Notes: a model not told the origin generated them from the sequence alone. 64,000 nt of DNA from Morinoia aosen (GCA_030386875.1 CM059563.1:33456139-33520138), one strand, 5' to 3'. Numbered from the stretch's first letter, positions 34,088 to 45,063 are shown. Made by a program: numbers and translations.

Positions 34088-34934
34088 ATGATTTTTAATT
34101 TCCTAAAAAGAAATTTTAAGAAAACTCAAGTTACCGTCGAGGAACAACAACAATCGGTTCATAAGCTCAAAATTTCGGACAGTATTACTTTATTATGGCA
34201 TCATTCTTTTCAAAGACATTTCGTGTGGAAAAATGTACAATTGTTTTCTTATTTTGATGTATATTGTAAAGGTTCTGGGTGACCTAAACTTAATTACTGA
34301 TGAGAGTAACCTGAACTATGCTGAAAAGTTGTCGATTTATTTTTTGAAACAGTTTAAAAAAATTTATAGGGATGTCAATGTTTCATTCAATGTTCATTCA
34401 CTTATTCACTTAGTTGATGATGTCCGACAATATGGTGTACTCGACTCTTTTTCTGCCTTTCCATTTGAAAGTTTCTTAGGCAAAATGAAGAGAAGAATAA
34501 GATCATCAAATAGTCAATTAGCACAAATTAGCAGAAGAGTAAATGAGGGTTATAAGTTTTCTAATAGTAACCAAATTACATTAAGAGGAATAACTGTGAA
34601 TAACCATAGAATAATTCCAAATCAATTTTAAAATTCTTGCAGTATACTAGAAAACAAAGAATTTGGTTTGGTTACAAATGTCACGGGAGACTGTATTACT
34701 ATGAAAAAGCTGATGAAAATCAAACCTGCTGCCAAATATCCAACTTTTTCCTCACTCTTTGATGTTTTTATTGTTAGCAAAAGTTCTGAAACCAGAATTA
34801 TCAAAAGAAACAACATCTTTAGAAAATGCTTGATCCTACCCTTCAAAAAAAGGTATATTGTACTTCCTCTTTCCCCTCAGGGGGATACAACTATTGTATC
34901 TATGGGAATTAGCGCTCCCAGGGGGACTATGTAA
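34088..34934 (+). pseudogene. CACTA/EnSpm-like transposase C-terminal fragment
   Basis: Readable pieces 34,088-34,282, 34,233-34,631 and 34,668-34,934 are consecutive parts of one protein. 'NVHSLIHLVDDVRQYGVLDSFSAFPFES' (in part) is the hallmark of a transposase-associated domain common in invertebrate genomes and similar to DUF4218-type regions of CACTA elements. Upstream 'YAEKLSIYFLKQF' and downstream 'FRKCLILPFKKRYIVLPL' fit the same family. A frame change near 34,270 and a stop near 34,630 show it is broken. No TIRs or catalytic part were found nearby. Confidence 0.6.
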
Positions 34935-35245
34935 GGGCCTGATCTAAAGGTTAGGTAGGCTTTCTTTTTGTTAAAATATAATAGGTTTTTGTTTTGTTAC
35001 GGACCATCTTTTTCGGTTCACTGTTGTCCTGTTTTTCAGCACCTACTACTTTCTTCTTCAACTTTTTCTTGTTTCATGATCTTCTTTCTTAGCTTTCTGT
35101 TTCTGTGCCCTTTCTGCATAGATTCCACGTTTCTTTAACTCCATACTAAATGGTGCTTTCTTCCTTCCTTTCTTTGGATAGCCTTTGTTGCGGATAGGGA
35201 GGCTTAAACTAACTAATAATCTAATCTTTTAAAAACATTTAGTTC
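34935..35245. other. No gene recognised
   Basis: AT/CT-rich sequence between the transposase fragment and the PLE 3' end; nothing identifiable. Confidence 0.4.
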
Positions 35246-35246
35246 G

Positions 35247-35275
35247 AACGTTTCGAGCACTAGGCTCATTCTCAA
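35247..35275 (-). ncRNA. Hammerhead-ribozyme-like motif of PLE copy A
   Basis: On the minus strand: TTGAGAA (core CUGANGA with two differences), T, stem GAGC, loop CTAGT, stem GCTC, then GAAACG. The four-base stem II is perfect. Position about 280 bp after the nuclease stop matches the other PLE copies. Core deviations make activity doubtful. Confidence 0.5.
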
Positions 35276-35553
35276 CGAAATCTACAAATACAAAGACACA
35301 ACTTAAGCACAGTTCACAAATAAAATCCAGATATTGACAGGCATAAGTAAAATAGCAAAATGGACAGCAATGAAATAAGAAGGCGGTGAACAAGGTTTCT
35401 AACACTTACTACGCTGACGCTATTCAGAAACACGGACAAAAGTTAGCGGTTTACAATTTTTAACTTATATGAGCTCTGCATGTCATTTAACGGAGGTTTT
35501 AACTTATGTATATACAATGACTCTAATATTCGGACATCAAAACTAGCTGAACA

Positions 35554-36486
35554 TTAATCCAATATTTTAAATTGATCACTATTAATGACTTGATCACATG
35601 AGGCATTGCAGTGCTCCCTTATGCTAGAATGAGACAGAGAACCTAATATCCGACCAGTACGATGACTCCCTCCAGCATGCTCAGCTATCCGCATATACAG
35701 TGCTCGCTGGGTTGAACCAACGTACTGAGATGCGCAATGCGCACAACGAAAATCATAGACGACGGAAGATTGCATGCTTTTAGGAAGTACATCTTTAAAT
35801 CGAAAAAATGAACTAATTGTACGTTTATTAACCAATATAATGCGTAAGGAAACTTCAGTAAAATATTTAGAAATGAGATTAGTGAGTTCTAGTTTTAATT
35901 TTTCTGACTGATGACCGAAGTTTGGAAAAACACAATAGACTTGAGAAGCAGTTGTATTAGAAGCAGGAGAAGGGTCATAAACATTCGATAGGAATTTACC
36001 GATTGATCGGGAGATTAGATTAGATGGAAACCCATTTGAAATGAAATAGGATTTGAGAAACATAAATTCATGATGAAGATCGTCAAAGTTGAAACATACT
36101 TTATAAGCGCGTGACACGAGTGTTGATAAGCTATTGATTTTAAACCGTTTTGAACAGAAACTAAAAAAACTTGAGCCCAGACCAGTGAAAGTTTGCTTTC
36201 GATACACAGAAGTACAAAATTTGTTATTGGTGCGGTATACACAGACATCAAGAAAATTTAGACGGTTTTCGCGTTCAGATTCGAAGGTAAATTTAATATT
36301 AGGATGTTGAGCATTTAGGTAATGGAGGAACAATTGCATGTCTGATGCTTGTTTAAAAAGAACAAAAGTGTCGTCAACATAACGCTTGTAAAAAATTGGA
36401 CGGAAACTCGGTGGACAGTTTTCTAGCCAAATTAATAAAAATATCATAAGGAAAACATACAGTAAAAGTGGTGGCAGATAACCCAC
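35554..36486 (-). CDS. Penelope-like RT C-terminal half plus GIY-YIG endonuclease
   Basis: 310 residues, open. RT motif 'YKRYVDDTFVLF' (YVDD catalytic pair) at about residues 34-45, then 'NIKFTFESERENRLNFLDV' and 'SRAYKVCFNFDDLHHE', typical of PLE RT. The C-terminal third is a GIY-YIG nuclease: 'SSVVYDFRCAHCASQYVGST' with the Tyr pair, the helix 'RALYMRIAEHAGGSHRTG' and 'SSIREHC'. PLEs reverse-transcribe their RNA from a nick made by this nuclease. About half of the usual length is missing at the N-terminus, so it is a truncated copy despite the open frame. The same nuclease recurs at 45.1, 46.1, 50.9 and 61.9 kb. Confidence 0.88.
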   Translation of the reverse strand: MGYLPPLLLYVFLMIFLLIWLENCPPSFRPIFYKRYVDDTFVLFKQASDMQLFLHYLNAQHPNIKFTFESERENRLNFLDVCVYRTNNKFCTSVYRKQTFTGLGSSFFSFCSKRFKINSLSTLVSRAYKVCFNFDDLHHEFMFLKSYFISNGFPSNLISRSIGKFLSNVYDPSPASNTTASQVYCVFPNFGHQSEKLKLELTNLISKYFTEVSLRIILVNKRTISSFFRFKDVLPKSMQSSVVYDFRCAHCASQYVGSTQRALYMRIAEHAGGSHRTGRILGSLSHSSIREHCNASCDQVINSDQFKILD

Positions 36487-36741
36487 AATTACCTAGAGGA
36501 GTCTAAGAGGAACAGCAGGAGCCACAAAATTTATATTGATAGGAGTCAAAATTCAGAGCTAACTATCTCAACATGTCTGATTTTATTTCATACGACCAAA
36601 AAAAATCAGACATAGTAGAGATAGTAATCTCTGAATTTTGACTCCCATCAATATAAGTTCTGTTGCTCCTGCTGTTCTTCTTAAACTCCTTTAGGTAATT
36701 GTGGGTTATCTGCCACCACTTTTACTGTATGGTTTCCTTTA
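36448..36741. repeat. Foldback: about 140-bp inverted repeat with 15-bp loop
   Basis: Arms 36,448-36,584 and 36,599-36,741 are reverse complements at roughly 90 percent (shared blocks AAGTGGTGGCAGATAACCC and GAACAGCAGGAGC). The left arm includes the 5' end of the PLE-A reading, so one arm is probably an inverted duplicate of PLE sequence. Confidence 0.85.
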
Positions 36742-36744
36742 CAT

Positions 36745-37735
36745 GTTTTTATTACAAAAAATCATGACTAAAATCATGGATATTAATATATTTTATGTGA
36801 CCAAAAAAAACATGTTTTATTTTGTTTTTTTTACAAGAAATCGTGATTTCTTTGAAAAATCATGTTATTTATAAAAAATCTTACGTGTAAAACATGAATA
36901 TTAATATATTTTACGTGACCGAAAAACCAGGCTGTTTTTATCAAGAAATCATGACAAATAAAAATGAATATTAATGTATTTATGGTACCAAAAAACATGC
37001 TTTTTTATAAAAAATCAGGACTAAAAAACATGGATATTAATATATTTTATTTGACCATGGAAAATATGCTGTTTTTCACATTTTTTCAGCAAAGTCATGC
37101 TTTAAAAAAGTTTTTTTACAAAAAAGTCATGATCAAAAAAATATGGATTTTGATATATTTTATGTGACCAAAAAAAAAACCATGCTATTTTTTTAAAAAA
37201 AACATGTTTTTTTTACAAAATGTCATTACTATTCATGTTATTTATCATGATTTTTTGTACAAATAATATGAAAAAAACAGCAAGGGTTTTTTGGTCACTT
37301 AAAACATATTAATCTCCACGTTTTTTGGTCATGATTTTCTGTAAAAAAGTTTTTTTATAAACAGCAAGGTTGTTTTTGGTCAAATAAAATATATTGAAAA
37401 CCATAATTTTTAGTCATGATTTGATTGTAAAAAACATGTTTTAAAAAAACGGCATGGTTTTTTTGGTCTCATAAAATGTTTTAATAGCCATGTTTTTTAT
37501 TCATGATTTTTCTGTAAAAAAACGTTTTTCTAAAAAAAACATTGGGCTTTTTGGTCACACATAATATTAATATACATGCTTTTAGTCATGATTTTTTGCA
37601 AAAAAAAACATGTTTTAGAAAAATGGCATGATTTTTTTGGTCCCATAAAATTTATTAACAGCGATGTTTTTTAGTCATGATTTTTTATAAAAAAAACATG
37701 TTTTTGATAAAAAAACAGCATGGTTCACCTCTGCC
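36745..37735. repeat. AT-rich satellite with orientation reversal
   Basis: From 36,745 to about 37,190 a unit containing 'AATATATTTTATGTGACC' and runs of A recurs irregularly at 57-70 bp or multiples. From about 37,240 the reverse complement (GGTCACATAAAATATATTAA) recurs every 86-90 bp (37,292, 37,377, 37,463, 37,550, 37,640). CATG and TCATGA are embedded throughout. Confidence 0.85.
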
Positions 37736-38390
37736 AACATACTTGTGTGATTACTATTGCAAGCACATAAATGGAATTTATATGAAGGATAAGAACATAT
37801 TTGAACTTTCTAAAATTATTTTTATATATTTGTTTTCCATTTGAATTTTCTTGATACGAGGCGTACAAATCCCTAGATTTTCAGTTACAATGTTTTCAGA
37901 ACTCGTGCCTTTTTCTACGTATGATAAAACATTCAAATTGAGTGTTTTTGGATGTAAAACGACTCGCTGAATCTAACGCAATGCTCGTTTTTTTTAAATA
38001 AAAAATTTAAAAGTTATACTATATTTTGAAGAAGAATAAGAAATTGGAAATATTCACCACATTTTCTTTGTTTATTGAATATAGCTCATTTGAACTACTT
38101 TGAATGAGCATTTCCACTGGTTGGTTTTTGCAGAAACTGCTTAGAGGTCACCAGCCGGCAAAACTGCACATGCATCGGAAGTAAACAAGATAATTACACT
38201 GAATCTAACGTATGCTAAAGATCGGATTGCCGGAAGAAAAATGTACTATGAAAGAGGGGAAAATCCTCGAGTAGCTTGCGAGTAGGTAGCTAGTTTAGAC
38301 GAAGCTAATTTTAAGGCTAATATTCTTTCGCACTGAATTATTTTGATTACTCAATGGAAAGCAAGGAAGTTGTAATGGGTAGCAAATTAT
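37736..38390. other. No gene recognised
   Basis: AT-rich unique-looking sequence without a readable gene or repeat. Confidence 0.4.
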
Positions 38391-38852
38391 TTTATGAATT
38401 TAATTTTCAAGTCGTGAAGGTGTTTCAGTGAATTTTATTTTCAGTCAAGGGAAAGCAACGGTTTAAATAGATTTATAGGTACAAGAAGAAGTTATATTGA
38501 ATAGAGACGCACTATATGAACTTAATCTTAAGTTGTGAAGTTTTTCACTGAACATTAGTTATAGTCAACGGAAAGCAACGGTTTAAATAGATTTAATGAT
38601 ATCAAAGGAAGTTATATTGAATAGAGACGTATTATACGAACTTAATCTTAAGTTGCGAAGTTTTTCACTGAACTTTAGTTTTAGTCAACGGAAAGCAACG
38701 GTTTAAATAGATTTAAAGATATCAAAGGAAGTTATATTGAATAGAGACGTATTATATGAACTTAATCTCAAGTTTTGAAATTTTTCACAGAACTTAAGTT
38801 CTAGTCAATTGGAAGCAGTGGTTTAAATAGATTTATAGATATCAAAAGAAGC
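38391..38852. repeat. 120-bp tandem repeat, about four copies
   Basis: GTTTAAATAGATTTA recurs exactly every 120 bp at 38,461, 38,581, 38,701 and 38,821, with the blocks between at high similarity and the outermost copies more diverged. No reading frame is conserved. Confidence 0.95.
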
Positions 38853-39346
38853 ATGTGTTTGTGCATATGTATGCGGTTATACTAGGACTGTGGTAGAGCC
38901 ATGAATCAGCAACTTTATTGGCTCTGCCACGGTGAGACCTCCGCCCAAAAGGTCAGCGACCAACCCTCACGGAGGCCTCATGGCATAGGAAATAAACAAT
39001 TCCATTGCCTAACGAGTTGGTGGAAATGCTCCTTGAATTTTTTGGGACTATTCTCAACATATTTGTATTTCCATGTACATAGTAGATTTGGCAATCCATA
39101 CTTTTCTGAAATATTTTTTGTCTTTCAGTTGATCCCCAGTCAATTCGCATATCTGGACCCACGGACTCGGTGGCTACCGTAATACAACATCCACCGAGTT
39201 CTTCAGAGTTTCATGTTCAGCCAGCATGCATTGACAGCATTTGAGGTAAGTTTGAATAATATGTTTGCAGTGTGCTAGTAATTAGCAGTGCAATTTAATT
39301 CTTTGCGAATTATTACAAAAATATTACGTGCGCAATGACTGTCATG
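38853..39346. other. Unassigned stretch with one 93-residue open frame
   Basis: The plus-strand frame 38,901-39,182 matches nothing I recognise and is probably chance. No repeat was noticed. Confidence 0.3.
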
Positions 39347-39419
39347 GAACTTATAGCTTAACGGAAGAGCATTCACTCTGAATGAGTGAAAGGTTGGGGT
39401 TCAAATCCCTGTAGGCTCT
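39347..39419 (+). tRNA. tRNA-Gln(CTG)-like sequence, possibly decayed
   Basis: It folds as a cloverleaf: acceptor GAACTTA/TAGGCTC (one mismatch, one wobble), D arm GCTT/GAGC, anticodon stem ATTCA/TGAGT with loop CTCTGAA (anticodon CTG, 39,378-39,380), and T arm TGGGG/CCCTG with loop TTCAAAT. A TTTT terminator follows. The base between the D and anticodon stems is missing and the acceptor is imperfect, so it may be a pseudogene or SINE head. Confidence 0.4.
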
Positions 39420-39769
39420 TTTCGATATCATACCGCAAGTGACTATTAATTGTAATTAGCAATGCAGTAGTTAATCAATTTTTATCAACTAATTACTGGC
39501 ACAAAGCATTTTTCAATTTATTTGATACTGAATTGATTTCATTAAAAATAAAATGTTGCTCGATTGTTGTTGATTTTGAATGCATGTGTTGACATTTCAT
39601 TGATGCTCTGTTATAATAATGCTTGCAAACAAATTTAATCCCTGAGGTTATTCCTATATCTGATTCTAGCTCTTCTGTGATAACATTACAATATTTATTT
39701 CATTTGCTGGCCCAGTGAAAAATATTTAAGACTATATCCTGTGTCTGATACAATTAGAACCAATTTCGT

Positions 39770-40135
39770 ACCAATTTCATTTCAAATTTTGGGTACTAAT
39801 TTCATCCTAATTTTGGGAACAGACTCCGTCCCAATTTTTGGTATCAATTCCGTCCCCAGTTTGGAGTACCAATTCCGTCCCCAGTTTGGAGTACCAATTC
39901 CGTCCCCAGTTTGGAGTACCAATTCCGTCCCCAGTTTGGAGTACCAATTCCGTCCCCAGTTTGGAGTACCAATTCCGTCCCCAGTTTGGAGTACCAATTC
40001 CGTCCCCAGTTTGGAGTACCAATTTCGTCCCCAGTTCGGAGTACCAATTCCGTCCCTAGTTCGGAGTACCAATTCCGTCCCCATAAAAATTCCCAATATC
40101 GTCCCGGTTTTTAAAATCCCAACATGGGAGCAATT
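39770..40135. repeat. 25-bp minisatellite
   Basis: The unit GTACCAATTCCGTCCCCAGT plus TTGGA is repeated about nine times almost perfectly (39,841-40,080), with degenerate copies on both flanks. Because 25 is not a multiple of 3, the array translates as a 25-residue repeat in several frames of both strands. None is evidence of a gene. Confidence 0.95.
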
Positions 40136-40530
40136 TTGGTTACCAAGACTGCCCCAATGCTGAGTGACAGAAGTGGTACAACATTTTCCCAATAATTTTT
40201 GCTGCCTGGGTTGTATCAGAAGCGCATAAACTCGACTTATCGTGGCTGGAGCCTGGTATCATTACGAACATAAACAAAACTTAGGTTCAGATCAAAATTG
40301 GGGAGAAAATTCACAAAAGCAATATGAATCATGTGCTACCTCTACGTAAGACCACTTGAAAACTATTACGATCTACGACTGACTGCATTAAAATGCAACA
40401 ATTTTCTTTGCGTTTACAAGTTTCTAGGTTTAACCCATATGTATTCAATTGTCTATATTTGTATTTTTAGCTATTTTTTACTTAGGCTCCATTTTCATCT
40501 CGCTTGTATTTTCATTTAAGGTTTTCTGTA
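40136..40530. other. No gene recognised
   Basis: Unique-looking sequence between the minisatellite and the putative LTR end. Confidence 0.35.
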
Positions 40531-41360
40531 TACTGTTACGCGTTCAGTCATATGAGGTAGAATAACCGTCACATAATAACTGTGTTGTGCTCGGATTTAA
40601 AGCCATGGTTGTTGGGATGCGATGTAAGCTTTCACACTTTTTGTCCTCGCTTCTAAAGTGGTGACCCTGAATTGACAGTTTAAATTGTAACGGAATTTTC
40701 ATCTCGGTTATGACGCCGAAATTTATAATGCGAGTGAAGAATTCTGATCGCTCAGCAAAACACGTATCCGCTCAGATCTGGATAACATTTATGTCGACAA
40801 CATTATTTTTTGGGTCATGCTAATCAGGTTGTTGTTTCGTTCCAATGTCAGAGCAAATTGAACGAGAGCGTGAAGGCGCGGGCCATAGAGAACGCCTCTT
40901 GTCCTTATCGTGGGTCAGCGCGCTCATCATTCTCGGCCAAGCGCTAAGTACATAAAAATCAACACCCAAATGGGTAAAAAGATGTCATGTGTGATCGTGG
41001 ACGCGCTGACAACAAACAGCTCGGGTCCAACACCAGGGACGCGTGTCTTATGATTGGATAAAAGCAAATTCGCAGGCAGATCTCCCACCCCCACCGTGTC
41101 GCCGACTTGGTGTTAATTATAGCGATAGTACTCGTCATTACATTGGTAGTGGTCGTGACTACTTGCGGCGGGAGTTAAACGCACTCACCGAGAGGGTGCG
41201 TTCGGAAGACGACAATTCACGCGAACGCCAATCAGTGAACAATCAAATTCAGAAAAATGCACGTGCATTAATTGCAGTTGCGTTAATCGTGGTAATCGCG
41301 AAAGTGCCAAAACGGTCACGGCGGCCGAAATCCATGGTCGAATTGGCAACCGACGTCTAG
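40531..41360 (+). mobile_element. Possible gypsy-like LTR end, primer-binding site and leader (fossil)
   Basis: TGGTGACCC at 40,660-40,668 looks like a primer-binding site of the tRNA-Trp type used by CsRn1-like gypsy elements and follows a plausible LTR end. An open frame at 41,043-41,360 downstream could be gag, with basic and polar composition, but no zinc knuckle is seen. The second LTR was not found. Broken and old if real. Confidence 0.35.
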
Positions 41361-43129
41361 TTTTAATTTAATGCTAATTGTGTGGAATCCTATACATATA
41401 CTTAGATACCTCCATATACTCGAATACGCATAAATATCTTTACGCATTTATCTTCAACCTTTTTGTGCTCTTCGTGTCTAATTATTTTTTGTCCGTGTAA
41501 CCATGGTTGTAAGTTGGTGTAGGCGGTCGAGTTGAAATTTAAAAGGTGTTTTTTTCTTTTCGCCATTACCTGCGTATGGGTTATGTTAATTGCATTTTCC
41601 ATGTTTTGAATGCTTTTTCGAATTTTTTTTCTAAGTTTTATTTATTAATTCATTTCTTCTATTTTCATATGCCGTAACTAATTCCGATTTAAAAAATGTA
41701 GTATCTGACGTGTTCACGTTTTCATGCAATTGGTGTTGTTTTTATTTTATTTTCATTGCTTTATTTTGCGAATGTGTTTCCATAGTCACCTTTAACTGTG
41801 GTATTGATTTACGATATCATTCCGTTAAATTATGTCGTCGGTGTTCCTAAACTAGTGTGCCATGTTCGTGAAATTAAATTAAGCATTTGAATTTTTGGTT
41901 TTGATGAACGTCACTTTGGATGTGTTGACTTTATTTCCGTGTTTTATTTTGCGTTATAAAATTAATCATTAATTTATTTCTGAATCTAAAAAGAAAGTGT
42001 TACATATCGTGTGTTCATTTACGTTTTCAAAATTATGTGACATGTGTTGTGTAGTTACGTAATGTTTTAATTTTTTATTTTGAGTAAGAAGAGAATTGAC
42101 ACATTATTTGCTTAGGCTTCTTTGCTTCTTTGCTTCTTCCTTTAACCTGACTGCGTTGGTTTACTATAATGTATTCATTATTTTAAGATTAGGCGTTTAC
42201 GATTCTTATTATTATTATTATTCTTTTGGTGGACTGTGCTGGTCATTGTTTTCAACATATTATGGCTTGATTGCGTGTACGTTTGCAAGCATTCTGTGGT
42301 GTTGCGGTTAATGCGTTTTGATTGGATTTTTCGTTTTGTTTCTTTTTGGATCTAAAAACTTCATCTTTATTTTCGTATTTTCGCCTTAAGTTTTTGAATG
42401 TTTTTTTTTCTCGGATAAATTAATCATGCGTTAGTTTTGTTCGAGCGGTAGGTATGTCAGCGCATTTGTGCGTTTTGACCCACTTTCCCAGACTGTAAAT
42501 TAGTACGCCGCGCTCCAGTGGCGCATTTAACACGTCTCTCTCTCTCCATGACTGCACTAGCACTAATCGCCGGTAAAGCTCCGTCTTCACCCAGCGTTTC
42601 ACTAACCTCGATCCGCAACCAACATTCACAGGTGGCATAAAATTATGCTGATGATATTCTAGCAATAAAAAGCCGCTGAAATTGCAACTGATCCAAATGA
42701 ATCAGAAAAACGTTCGACAAGATGCTAGATGAGTTAACGTAATAATGGCTGTTATAGGCTGAACTCGCCTCAGAATTACAAAAAAACGTCAAAACACGCT
42801 CACTGAAGTGGGCGGTAAAATCTGAATGACTTATATTATAATCCTTAGACCGGTTGTACTGGAATGAATCAACTTGTTAAAAAGTCCGGCTTATCGTCAA
42901 CTCAAGTACAGAATTGGTTTGAAACACAAAAAACTTACACTACATAAACCAGTACAACAATTTTAAAACGAGAAGGGTGAAGGTATTAAGAATTGATGAT
43001 CAATGGCAAGCTGATTTGGTTGACATGCTAAACTACAAAGATCAAGGAAAAAACTACATTTGAAAGCAGCTGCAGTTAGAATTAGCCTTTCAAAGTATCC
43101 TCAAGCTAAATCATGAGGGAGTCGTTTCT
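41361..43129. other. AT-rich stretch with the dispersed repeat
   Basis: 41,480-41,620 matches 28,800-28,935. (ATT)n lies at 42,206-42,222. A minus-strand 81-residue frame at 42,420-42,665 is unrecognised. No gene is supported. Confidence 0.4.
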
Positions 43130-43536
43130 ATTTCACCTTACTTGGACGCTGCATGGATTACTGAGAGCACTCGGAATAGAAGAGTTAATACGAATAAAGG
43201 TTTAACTCAAGTTTAACGCCAGGCCATTCGTAATTTGCGTTTGAATAAGGATATTGTTATTCGTAAAGCTGATAAATGTAACAAGTATGTATTGTTTAAG
43301 CACGATGATTGTAAACAAAAATTTGGATTGTATACTCGCAAATCAGACTAAGTTTGAGGGTTTGAAACGGGATCCGACGGAGAAATTGAAGAAAAGACTA
43401 CGCGAACTGATTTCTACTGTTAACGCTGTTCCGAATAATTACGAGTATAATTTGAGAAAACTGGAAGGACATCATCAACCCAGGTACATCTATGTTAACG
43501 TAAAAATTCGTAAAAATCAAAATAATCCTCCGTTAA

Positions 43537-43757
43537 CACGTTAAAGTGCGGCGGGTTGAACTGAAGTTTAATATCCAGCTCAAATTTAGAGTCAATTGTA
43601 GTAAGAAATTTTGAAAATAGCAAACATTGACTGGACCATGGCTTCATTTAACTTTCATTCAGTATTTACAAAAATTGAGTCAGTGACTGCTGGTCAGCCA
43701 GCAGCATTATGAAAATCGCCTAAATGACCACCAGTGGGTCACGCCGCACTTAACGTG
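43537..43757. mobile_element. piggyBac-like MITE (221 bp) with TTAA target duplication
   Basis: Terminal inverted repeats CACGTTAA(A)GTGCGGCG, with one length difference, are flanked on both sides by TTAA (43,533-43,536 and 43,758-43,761), the signature of piggyBac transposition. A subterminal palindromic ACCACCAGTGGGT patch is also seen. It has no coding capacity. The PLE sequence on the two sides is contiguous in related PLEs, which confirms the insertion. Confidence 0.88.
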
Positions 43758-44198
43758 TTAAGGTCAATAATATCACAAGTTCCCGCTGTCACCTATCCCG
43801 TTGCTAAGACTTTGAATAGAATTATAACGCCGTATATTCCACAGAAATATATGATACGATCATCTGATGAATTAGTTGCCTTGTTGCGCAGTAAAGCCTC
43901 AAGTGGCATTATAGCTTCATTAGACGTCGAATCTTTGTTCACAAATGTACCCGTTACAGAAACCATTGAGATAATTTTAGATGGCGTGTATAGTAATGAC
44001 GACCTTTCTCCACCTAATTTGTTTCCTCGTCATTTTTTGAAGGAACTCCTTACAATGTGCACGACTAAAGCCCCTTTTCGGTACATTGATGGTAGCTTGT
44101 TCCGTCAGGTGGATGGCGTTGCTATGGGGTTAGTGCCTGCATTTGCCAACTTCTACATGTCGTACGTTGAAAATTTCGTTATGAACACTGCCTACTAA
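43734..44198 (+). pseudogene. PLE reverse transcriptase palm (copy B)
   Basis: Contains the PLE-specific 'ASLDVESLFTNVPVTE' (the first catalytic Asp) and 'GVAMGLVPAFANFYM'. The first residues of the 43,734-44,198 frame are encoded by the MITE end rather than by the PLE. The reading 44,281-44,718 continues the RT thumb. The YxDD block lies between them ('TLDTYVDDIFVEVDG' region) in another frame. Confidence 0.8.
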
Positions 44199-44747
44199 GC
44201 CGTTATTGTACTCTAGATACGTAGATGATATTTTTGTTGAAGTAGACGGCCTGGTGCAGTTGGAGATGTTATGAAATTTTATGTCAGAAAAATCCGTGTT
44301 GAATTTTACATTCAAGTTGGGCGTGCCCGGTAAGCTGCCATTTTTAGATGTTTTGATTGGAGGGTCTCATGGTACTTTTCACAGATCAGTTTACGTCAAG
44401 CAATCTCATGCAGGTGAAACTATAAATTATGATTGTGATGCTCCGCAATTGTACAAAGAGGGTGTTATACACACTTTAATAAATAGAGCTTATAAGGTAT
44501 GTAGCAGCTGGTCAAGTTTTCATTCAGAAATGCTCAGAGTTAAGCGATTGCTGGTTAACAACAATTTTCCTAATACTCTCATTGATAGAACTATTGATAA
44601 TTTCTTAAACCGAACCTTGGGCAATAAAAATAATCTTGAGCTTAAATCTCACAATGTTAATATCTTTGACGTTCATAACGTGTTAAAATTCTCAGCTAAT
44701 TGCTTATCATTTCACTAAATCACACTAAAGTCAATAGGTTAAATGCA

Positions 44748-44777
44748 ACGTTTCAATGCCACTGGCATCATCCTCAG
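44748..44777 (-). ncRNA. Hammerhead-ribozyme-like motif of PLE copy C
   Basis: Minus strand: CTGAGGA (exact CUGANGA core), TG, stem ATGCC, loop AGT, stem GGCAT, T, then GAAACG. Both conserved core boxes and a perfect five-base stem II are present. This is the best-formed of the five motifs. Confidence 0.6.
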
Positions 44778-45063
44778 GCTGAAAAGACAAAAAGAAAACT
44801 GGTCACTCTATAGAAATGATACAATCATACATACAAAAATAAAGACCATTAATAAAATTAATACAAAAACACACATGGATATAAAATACCAAGACTCTAA
44901 CTATTCTCAAAACATGTTCACTTAGCCGAAGAATAAAGCGAAATGGTGGACTGCAACGATTGTTCCAACAATTTACGGCGCGGTTCTTTTAAACAATTTC
45001 AGAGCAAAAAAATCGTTGATTTATTCATTGAGGGAAGGCTTGAGTTTATGGATATGTAAGGCT

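Larger units (their letters stand above)
35247..36600 (-). mobile_element. Penelope-like element (copy A), 5'-truncated
   Basis: Minus-strand retroelement with the C-terminal half of a PLE reverse transcriptase and a GIY-YIG endonuclease in one long frame, followed about 280 bp downstream by a hammerhead-like motif. The 5' end runs into a foldback. The RT lacks its N-terminal half. Confidence 0.85.
43130..44740 (+). mobile_element. Penelope-like element (copy B), N-terminal and RT part
   Basis: Plus-strand PLE. The N-terminal block 'NLRLNKDIVIRKADKCN' (43,234-43,286), the block 'YIYVNVKIRKN' just before the MITE, RT palm 'SLDVESLFTNVPVTETIEIIL', 'LFRQVDGVAMGLVPAFANFYM', then 'HRSVYVKQSHAGETINYDC' and 'NRAYKVCSSWSSFHSEMLR'. 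It is more complete at the 5' side than copy A but has decayed into separate readings. A piggyBac-like MITE sits in it at 43,537-43,757. Confidence 0.85.

Noticed and set aside
38901-39182. 93-codon frame as a host exon
   Set aside because: No recognisable domain, no convincing splice pairs, low complexity neighbours.
38391-40135. CRISPR-like arrays in the 120-bp and 25-bp repeats
   Set aside because: Repeats are contiguous without unique spacers and the genome is eukaryotic.
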